This document shows positions 37,123 through 42,049 of a stretch of 42,049 nt of DNA, piece after piece. Both the position numbers and the translations under genes were made by a program. The first letter of the stretch is position 1. Each line of letters starts with the position of its first letter. The notes under the pieces were generated by a model that was given only the letters and a program-made list of their open reading frames with translations, did not search any database and was not told the DNA's origin. Origin of the DNA: CAYXAA01 sp964462985 (GTDB lineage: Bacteria; Pseudomonadota; Alphaproteobacteria; Rhizobiales; Stappiaceae); contig CAYXAA010000038.1 of assembly GCA_964462985.1 (NCBI GenBank), forward strand, positions 1 to 42,049. The letters run 5' to 3'.

Positions 37123-37983
37123 ATGACCGACAAGCTTGACCACTGCCATGCCCTGGTGCGCACAGCCGACCGCGACCGCTACCTGTCGGCGTTGTTCGCA
37201 CCGTCTCCGGCGCGGGAGGGCCTGCTTGCGCTCTACAGCTTCAACGCAGAAATTGCCCGGGTTCGCGAGGTGGTCTCGGACCCGCTGCCGGGCGAGATCC
37301 GGCTGCAATGGTGGCGCGACGCGCTGAGCCGCAACGATCACGGCGACGTCGATCAGCATCCGATTGCCGCGGCGATCCGCGCCACCATCACCTCCTTCCG
37401 GCTGCCGCTGGCCGCATTCGACAATCTGATCGAAGCGCGCGTGTTCGATCTCTACGATGACCCAATGCCGTCGCTGAGCGAACTCGAGGGCTATTGCGGC
37501 GATACGTCGTCCGCCCTGATCCAGCTTTCGGCAATCATACTGGCGAAGGGCGACAATCCCGGGACGGCCGATGTCGCCGGTCATGCCGGTGTCGCCTATG
37601 CACTGGTCGGCCTGATGCGCGCGCTGCCCTGGCACGCCGCCCGCCGTCAGCTCTACCTGCCGCAGGATCTGCTCGAGCGCCACAACGTCGATCCGGAGAC
37701 GATCTTCAGCGGCAGGACGACACCACAACTGCGTGCTGCGCTCGCAGAGCTCCAGGAGCACGCGCGGCATCATCTCGCCAAGACACGGACGCTGATCGAG
37801 GCGGTACCGAGGCACTGCATACCGGCCTTCCTGCCGATCTGCCTGGTAGAACCCTATCTCGATGCGCTGGCAAAGCCTGACCGGGACCCGCTGCGGCAGC
37901 ACTGCGACCTGTCGCTGCTGCGGCGACACTGGATCCTGTGGCGCTCCTGGAAGAAGGCCTGCATCGCCTGCAGCCTGTCGTAG
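37123..37983 (+). CDS. squalene/phytoene synthase-family protein, NDUFAF6-like pseudoenzyme
   Basis: A 286-residue protein of the squalene/phytoene synthase fold that probably does not make terpenoids. The first aspartate-rich motif (DxxxD) that binds the diphosphates is replaced by NAEIARVREVVSD (about 41-53), and the second region reads LPWHAARRQLYLPQD with no DxxxD. The conserved IRLQWWRDAL is retained. This combination matches NDUFAF6, the mitochondrial complex I assembly factor of the same fold. It sits 27 bp after the NDUFAF3-like gene. Its TAG stop at 37981-37983 is one base from the trmFO stop on the other strand. No carotenoid or hopanoid gene lies nearby. Confidence 0.8.
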   Translation: MTDKLDHCHALVRTADRDRYLSALFAPSPAREGLLALYSFNAEIARVREVVSDPLPGEIRLQWWRDALSRNDHGDVDQHPIAAAIRATITSFRLPLAAFDNLIEARVFDLYDDPMPSLSELEGYCGDTSSALIQLSAIILAKGDNPGTADVAGHAGVAYALVGLMRALPWHAARRQLYLPQDLLERHNVDPETIFSGRTTPQLRAALAELQEHARHHLAKTRTLIEAVPRHCIPAFLPICLVEPYLDALAKPDRDPLRQHCDLSLLRRHWILWRSWKKACIACSLS

Positions 37984-37984
37984 A

Positions 37985-39400
37985 TCACTCCGCCGCCGCC
38001 GCAGGCGGCGTTTCGGTGACCGCAATCCAGCGCTCGAATTCCTGTTTCGCCCGCGCCGTCATCGCCCTTGCCTTGGCCTTCTTCTTGTCGACGCCCTTGA
38101 GCCGCTTGCCGTCTGCGCCCGTTTTGGGAACCAGGACCGGTGGGAACAGACCGAAATTGACATTCATCGGCTGGAACGAGCGCGGCCCTTCATCATCTCG
38201 GGCAATGTGGCCGCCGGTGATATGGTTGAGCAGCGCTCCCATCGCCGTGGTCGCCGGCGGCGGCACAAGTTCGCGGCCGAGCCGATCGGCAGCGGCAAAC
38301 AGACCGGCAAGACAGCCGACGGAGGCCGATTCGACGTAACCCTCGCAGCCGGTGATCTGACCGGCAAAGCGCAGCCGCGGGGCTGCCTTGAGGCGCAATG
38401 TGCCGTCGAGCAGCTTGGGCGAATTGAGGAACGTGTTGCGATGCAGCCCGCCAAGGCGCGCGAACTGCGCCTGCTCCAGACCCGGGATCATGCGGAAGAT
38501 CTCGGTCTGAGCGCCGTATTTCAACTTGGTCTGGAAGCCGACCATGTTGTAGAGCGTGCCAAGCGCATTGTCCTGGCGCAGCTGGACCACCGCGTAGGGC
38601 TTTACCGCCGGATTGTGCGCATTGGTGAGGCCCATCGGCTTCATCGGGCCGTGGCGCAAGGTTTCGCGGCCGCGCGCCGCCATAACCTCGATTGGCAGGC
38701 AGCCGTCGAAGTAGGGAGTGGTCTTCTCCCAGTCCTTGAACTCCGTCGTGTCACCGGACAGCAGTGCATCGACAAAGGCCTCGTATTCGTCCCTGGTCAT
38801 CGGGCAGTTGATGTAGTCCTTGCCGGTGCCGCCGGGGCCGACCTTGTCGTAGCGCGACTGGAACCAGGCCTTGTTCATGTCGATCGAGTCGAAGTGAACG
38901 ATCGGGGCAATTGCGTCGAAGAAGGCGAGGGCGTCCTCGCCGGTCAGGGCCAGCACCGCCTCGCTGAGGGCCGGTGATGTCAGCGGGCCGGTGGCGATGA
39001 TGACGCTGTCCCACTCTTCGGGCGGCAGACCGGCCACTTCCTCGCGGCGGATCGTCACCAGGGGGTGCGCTTCCAGCGCCTCAGTCACCGCGGCCGAAAA
39101 GCCTTCGCGGTCGACGGCGAGCGCTCCGCCGGCAGGAACCTGATGCTCGTCTGCCGCCCGCATGACCAGCGAGCCGGCACGCCGCAGCTCGGCATGCAGC
39201 AGGCCGACGGCATTGTGATCGGCGTCATCGGAGCGGAAGGAGTTGGAACAGACCAGTTCGGCGAGCCCCTCGGTCTTGTGGGCATCGGTGGTCCGCACAG
39301 GTCTCATTTCATGGAGGATCACGGGGACGCCGCGGCGGACCAGTTGCCAACAGGCTTCCGATCCGGCGAGGCCGCCGCCGATAACGTGTACAGGTCTCAT
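37985..39400 (-). CDS. trmFO: tRNA m5U54 methyltransferase TrmFO (folate/FAD-dependent)
   Basis: TrmFO makes 5-methyluridine at position 54 of tRNA using methylenetetrahydrofolate and FAD, unlike the SAM-dependent TrmA. The 471-residue protein has the N-terminal FAD-binding VHVIGGGLAGSEACW (about 4-18), the HEMRP and LVCSNSFRSDD segments, IATGPLTSPALSEA, and a C-terminal INCPMTRDEYEAF and PMGLTNAHNPAVKPYAVVQ in order. ATG 39400 has AAGGAT eight bases upstream, which is better than the ATG at 39415. The C-terminal 40 residues are basic (DKKKAKARAMTARAK) and end in an Ala-rich stretch. It converges with the NDUFAF6-like gene. Confidence 0.95.
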   Translation of the reverse strand: MRPVHVIGGGLAGSEACWQLVRRGVPVILHEMRPVRTTDAHKTEGLAELVCSNSFRSDDADHNAVGLLHAELRRAGSLVMRAADEHQVPAGGALAVDREGFSAAVTEALEAHPLVTIRREEVAGLPPEEWDSVIIATGPLTSPALSEAVLALTGEDALAFFDAIAPIVHFDSIDMNKAWFQSRYDKVGPGGTGKDYINCPMTRDEYEAFVDALLSGDTTEFKDWEKTTPYFDGCLPIEVMAARGRETLRHGPMKPMGLTNAHNPAVKPYAVVQLRQDNALGTLYNMVGFQTKLKYGAQTEIFRMIPGLEQAQFARLGGLHRNTFLNSPKLLDGTLRLKAAPRLRFAGQITGCEGYVESASVGCLAGLFAAADRLGRELVPPPATTAMGALLNHITGGHIARDDEGPRSFQPMNVNFGLFPPVLVPKTGADGKRLKGVDKKKAKARAMTARAKQEFERWIAVTETPPAAAAE

Positions 39401-39631
39401 GAGTCGATCCTTCATCCGGCCTTGGGGCCGACCGGCGGGCGAAGCGCACATCGAATCTGCCCGGCACGTCGGGCGGTGGCGCGCGGAGCCGCCGCATGAT
39501 TGCATTTGGCATTGCATTAGCCCGGGCGCTGGCCAGACGCAATTCCCCGAGCGATAACGTGAAGCCTTGACCGCCGCTGCCAATTCCGTTTACCGGCCTG
39601 CGGTACGGTGCATGGGGAGCCTGCCGCCACA

Positions 39632-40285
39632 ATGAGAATACTTGCGAACATCCGCCGCGGGCCCGGCGGTGCGGTCCTGCTGGTCTTGGGGCTGGTGTCC
39701 ACCGTCCTCCTGCCGGGATGCGCCGGCCAGGCGGCAGGTCGGCCACAGGCCTGGTACGCGGCCCACAATGGCGTGCCGCCACGCCTGCACCGGATCTACG
39801 TGTGCCATGCCTTCGGCTGCGCGCTGAAGACCCCGGTCGACTTCTCGAAAAGGGATCTCTCAAGGCTGCGCCAGATCCTGGCGGCGGGCCGGGCGAATCC
39901 GGAAGCGGAGCGACGTGCTATTGCCAGAGCGGTCGCCTGGAACGAGAAGCGCGTCGCGCCCCTGGTCGGATCGGAAAACGATGTCGGCGGCCTCGACCTC
40001 GCCAACGCCGGAGTCCCGGGTCAAATGGACTGCATCGACGAGGCGACCAACACCACGAGCCTGCTGCTTGTGGCCGAGGAGAACGGCTTGCTGCGCCATC
40101 ATCGCGTCACGACGCCGGTTGCGCGTGGATACTTCCTTGACGGTCGCTATCCGCATGCAACCGCGGTCGTGGTGGAACGCGAAAGCGGCGCGGCACATGC
40201 CGTCGATTCCTGGCCGCAGGCCAATGGCGAACTACCGACGGTAATGCCGCTTGACGATTGGTTCGCCGCAAGCGCGGCAGGTTAA
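39632..40285 (+). CDS. putative lipoprotein with a transglutaminase-like Cys/His/Asp pattern
   Basis: A 217-residue protein not recognised by name. It begins with a signal peptide (VLLVLGLVSTVLLPGC) and lipobox cysteine at Cys30, so it is probably a periplasmic lipoprotein. The C-terminal part carries GQMDCIDEATN (Cys134), YPHATAVVVE (His175) and HAVDSW (Asp192), in the order and spacing expected for a transglutaminase/papain-like Cys-His-Asp triad; this is an inference from pattern only. ATG 39632 is chosen for the signal peptide; a GTG at 39608 also exists. It is divergent from trmFO and precedes the minus-strand RNA locus. Similar proteins occur in Hyphomicrobiales as hypothetical proteins, as far as I recall. 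Confidence 0.72.
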   Translation: MRILANIRRGPGGAVLLVLGLVSTVLLPGCAGQAAGRPQAWYAAHNGVPPRLHRIYVCHAFGCALKTPVDFSKRDLSRLRQILAAGRANPEAERRAIARAVAWNEKRVAPLVGSENDVGGLDLANAGVPGQMDCIDEATNTTSLLLVAEENGLLRHHRVTTPVARGYFLDGRYPHATAVVVERESGAAHAVDSWPQANGELPTVMPLDDWFAASAAG

Positions 40286-40294
40286 AACGGGATC

Positions 40295-40336
40295 AAAAAA
40301 GATGAACGCCCGCCGGTGGGGGAGGACCGGCGGGCG
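40295..40336 (-). terminator. Rho-independent terminator of DUF1127 copy 1 and its RNA tail
   Basis: An 11-bp perfect stem (40307-40317 with 40326-40336) with an 8-base loop is followed on the minus strand by TTCATC and then six Ts (40300-40295). The same stem core recurs at the second locus. Confidence 0.8.
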
Positions 40337-40410
40337 CTTCTGGGGTCCCCGGCCACTGGGAGGGAAGGCCGGAGAGGCGGGAGGCGGCACCGGGAGGAGG
40401 AGTGCCGCAC
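40295..40410 (-). ncRNA. Cuckoo/CcsR-like small RNA, copy 1 (partly decayed), 3' of DUF1127 gene
   Basis: Read on the minus strand there are three hairpins in a row. The first pairs over 7 bp (40384-40390 with 40402-40408) and its loop carries the complete motif (TCCTCCTCCCG). The second pairs over 6 bp (40349-40354 with 40367-40372) with loop TTCCCTCCCAGT, a changed motif. The third pairs over 11 bp (40307-40317 with 40326-40336) with loop CCTCCCCC and is followed after six bases by six Us. CCUCCUCCC is complementary to Shine-Dalgarno sequences. The layout matches Cuckoo/CcsR RNAs found 3' of DUF1127 genes. It starts about 90 bp after the DUF1127 stop at 40503, and may be cut from that mRNA or have its own promoter. 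Confidence 0.7.
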
Positions 40411-40426
40411 TCCGTTTCGTCAATTC

Positions 40427-40454
40427 ATATGGTGGCGATAAGTTCCATTTCCAG
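40427..40454 (-). promoter_or_regulatory. possible RpoH-like promoter inside the DUF1127 copy 1 3' region
   Basis: On the minus strand CTGGAAA (40454-40448) and CCATAT (40432-40427) are 15 bp apart, resembling heat-shock sigma elements (CTTGAAA and CCATnT), with one mismatch in the -35. It would start transcription just before the first RNA hairpin. Motif match only. Confidence 0.25.
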
Positions 40455-40502
40455 AGGACCTCGATAAGAAATCCTCGCCGGGAACCGACCGCTTGACCAC
40501 GA

Positions 40503-40652
40503 TCAGCGTGAGGCCTGGCGGGCGATGTACTCGATGTCACACCGGCCGATGCCGAGATCGTCGAGTTCGCGGGCGCTGAGGCGGGACAGCTCGCCGACGG
40601 TGCGCCGGTACTTCTGCCAGTTGCGGATCTTTCGGAACATGGTGTCGATCAT
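40503..40652 (-). CDS. DUF1127 small protein, copy 1
   Basis: A 49-residue basic protein of the DUF1127 (YjiS-like) family. The sequence runs MIDTMFRKIRNWQKYRRT, then the conserved ELSRLSARELDDLGIGRCDI, then an Arg-rich end. GAGG lies seven bases before ATG 40652; an ATG at 40664 is also in frame. DUF1127 proteins of alphaproteobacteria are linked to stress and, in Rhodobacter sphaeroides (CcaF1), to RNA binding and sRNA maturation. The 3' untranslated region carries the Cuckoo-like hairpins, which is the arrangement of the ccaF1-ccsR locus. It is a paralogue of the gene at 41113-41265 (about 27 identical residues of some 42 aligned). It carries a cysteine in GRCDI where the copy has serine. 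Confidence 0.88.
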   Translation of the reverse strand: MIDTMFRKIRNWQKYRRTVGELSRLSARELDDLGIGRCDIEYIARQASR

Positions 40653-40975
40653 GATGGGCCTCATGGCTCTCATCGCCGGATGGCGAAGGAATGACTTCCG
40701 GCTCGCTGACGCCTGTTGTGCGTTGCAGCATTTCTGCCGGTCGACTGCTATATAGAGAGGAACTTTGCTCTTCGTCAGAGCGCCGTTTGCATGGCTGATC
40801 CGCTGTTTCTGCAGCCCGGATTACCGAAAGGTTAAAAAATTAATACCGTGCCGATCCGCCGGTGACAGGACGGTGAGACCGCGAAAGGCAGGTTTACGGA
40901 TGCGGGAGATAGGGCCCGTAAACCGAGAGGTGCGGCCGATGACTGCAGTGGACCAAGATCCGGGAAACCGGACCT
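40653..40975. other. intergenic region between DUF1127 copy 1 and the copy 2 RNA tail
   Basis: About 320 bp without a convincing gene. It contains the promoter-like pair for copy 1 (40750-40778) and an AT-rich block around 40825-40850. A plus-strand frame at 40765-40977 has no recognisable features. Confidence 0.6.
40750..40778 (-). promoter_or_regulatory. putative promoter of DUF1127 copy 1
   Basis: On the minus strand CTGACG (40778-40773) and CTATAT (40755-40750) are 17 bp apart. The leader to the ATG at 40652 would be about 90 bases. The -10 is good and the -35 moderate. Confidence 0.4.
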
Positions 40976-41019
40976 AAAAAAGCGATCGCCCGCCGGGGGA
41001 GGAGGATCCCGGCGGGCGA
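40976..41019 (-). terminator. Rho-independent terminator of DUF1127 copy 2 and its RNA tail
   Basis: A 12-bp perfect stem (40986-40997 with 41008-41019), 10-base loop, followed on the minus strand by GCT and six Ts starting at 40981. It doubles as the third motif hairpin. Confidence 0.85.
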
Positions 41020-41097
41020 CGCATTTTCCGGCGGAGGTTGGGAGGAGGATGACCTCGCCGGGACACGTTCTGGGGTGTGGGAGGAGGATCACCCCAT
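40976..41097 (-). ncRNA. Cuckoo/CcsR-like small RNA, copy 2 (intact), 3' of DUF1127 gene
   Basis: Three hairpins in transcript order, each presenting CCUCCUCCC. First: TGGGGTG/CACCCCA on the plus strand (41071-41077 with 41090-41096, 7 bp), loop ATCCTCCTCCCA in the RNA. Second: 41029-41038 with 41052-41060 (9 bp, one bulged base), loop CATCCTCCTCCCA. Third: 40986-40997 with 41008-41019 (12 bp), loop ATCCTCCTCC followed by stem Cs that complete the motif, then a U tract (40981-40976). It begins only about 16 bases after the DUF1127 stop at 41113, so it is almost certainly cotranscribed. The structure is a close match to the Cuckoo RNA family; function as an sRNA or sponge of ribosome-binding sequences is inferred. 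Confidence 0.78.
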
Positions 41098-41112
41098 TGA
41101 ACGCGAACGGAA

Positions 41113-41265
41113 TTACTGGGCGGTCGCGCGGCGCGCGACGAACTTGATGTCGCTGCGGTTGATGCCGAGATCGTGCAATTCGCGGCTCGACAGGCGCGAC
41201 AGCTCCGTGACCGTCTCCTGGTAATTCTTCCAGTTGCGGTACTTGCGGACGAAATTCTCGAACAT
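41113..41265 (-). CDS. DUF1127 small protein, copy 2
   Basis: A 50-residue basic DUF1127 protein: MFENFVRKYRNWKNY at the start, then the conserved TELSRLSSRELHDLGINRSD (about 20-39), then KFVARRATAQ. AGAAG lies about six bases before ATG 41265. It is a paralogue of the gene at 40503-40652 and, like it, is followed by three CCUCCUCCC hairpins and a terminator. The region upstream (41266-41459, on the minus-strand reading) must hold its promoter. By analogy with CcaF1 it may bind RNA and affect sRNA maturation; this is from family knowledge. It lies downstream of uvrA on the same strand but with about 194 bp between. Confidence 0.88.
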   Translation of the reverse strand: MFENFVRKYRNWKNYQETVTELSRLSSRELHDLGINRSDIKFVARRATAQ

Positions 41266-41459
41266 GGTGTCTTCTGCCTTTTTCGACTTCACCGCGCGTC
41301 TCTCTGGGGCGCCGCGGCGTCGTTGCCGATGGCCAGAAGATAATTATTTCACTGAGCTAAAAAAGTGCATTGTATGCATGGCTGCCCTGCGGATTGTGCA
41401 ATGCAACGAACGCGATGGTGCAGCGCGGCGATTATGCGGGCTCGGGCGGCGCCGGCCGA

Positions 41460-42049
<590 letters not shown>

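Noticed and set aside
37123..37983. Call as a functional phytoene synthase (carotenoid pathway)
   Set aside because: Both DxxxD diphosphate-binding motifs are absent and no carotenoid genes are near; the sequence and context fit NDUFAF6.
37862..38977. 371-codon plus-strand open frame opposite trmFO
   Set aside because: Starts inside the NDUFAF6-like gene in another frame; antisense of the conserved TrmFO sequence.
40765..40977. Plus-strand small frame of 70 codons between the two DUF1127 loci
   Set aside because: Arg/Pro-rich, no ribosome binding site, and lies across promoter and terminator sequences of the minus strand.
40295..41097. CRISPR array, suggested by the repeated GGGAGGAGGAT
   Set aside because: The repeat is 11 bases long, lies in hairpin loops at irregular spacing, and the flanks pair with each other; this is RNA structure, not repeat-spacer organisation.

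Overview
The window reads as one contiguous stretch of chromosome from an alphaproteobacterium of the order Hyphomicrobiales (Rhizobiales). Evidence seen in the sequence: high G+C with strong G/C third positions, a SUF operon in the order sufBCDS-DUF59-sufA, an ExoR-type Sel1-repeat regulator, the order dgt-argS-SPOR-nagZ-scpA-scpB-(ABC ATPase)-tatABC-serS-surE-pcm-nlpD, the block yajC-secDF-Mth938-squalene/phytoene synthase-like, and small DUF1127 genes. No rRNA, tRNA, insertion sequence, prophage or CRISPR array was seen. Almost all of it is core genome.

Layout. 1-5863 (+): end of the SUF iron-sulfur assembly operon, then tenA. 5888-12222 (-): a GGDEF protein, an RhlE-type DEAD-box helicase, a small exported protein, a sulfotransferase-like protein and parE. 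12223-13145: about 920 bp without a convincing gene. 13146-13976 (+): exoR-like. 14032-16773 (-): a small cysteine-containing exported protein, a D-threonine aldolase/DSD1-family enzyme, exonuclease III and an ErpA-type carrier. 16915-32431 (+): a long co-directional run covering dNTP hydrolysis, arginyl-tRNA synthetase, envelope SPOR protein, NagZ, ScpAB condensin partners, an orphan ABC ATPase, the Tat translocase, SerS, SurE, Pcm and an NlpD-like lipoprotein with a degenerate peptidase site. 32514-33398 (-): DUF815 ATPase. 33596-37983 (+): YajC-SecD-SecF followed by two homologues of mitochondrial complex I assembly factors (NDUFAF3-like and NDUFAF6-like). 37985-39400 (-): trmFO. 39632-40285 (+): lipoprotein. 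40295-42049 (-): two DUF1127 genes, each with a structured 3' tail, then the 3' end of uvrA.

The most interesting non-coding signal is at 40295-41097 on the minus strand. Each of the two DUF1127 genes is followed by three consecutive hairpins whose loops carry the anti-Shine-Dalgarno motif CCUCCUCCC or a decayed form of it, and the last hairpin of each set runs into a U tract. The stems of the matching hairpins differ in sequence between the two copies but still pair. This fits the Cuckoo/CcsR small RNA family known next to DUF1127 genes in alphaproteobacteria, here as a tandem duplication in which one copy is partly decayed.

Coordinates were worked out by hand from the sequence. Start codons are chosen from ribosome binding sites and family alignments held in memory; no database search was possible.
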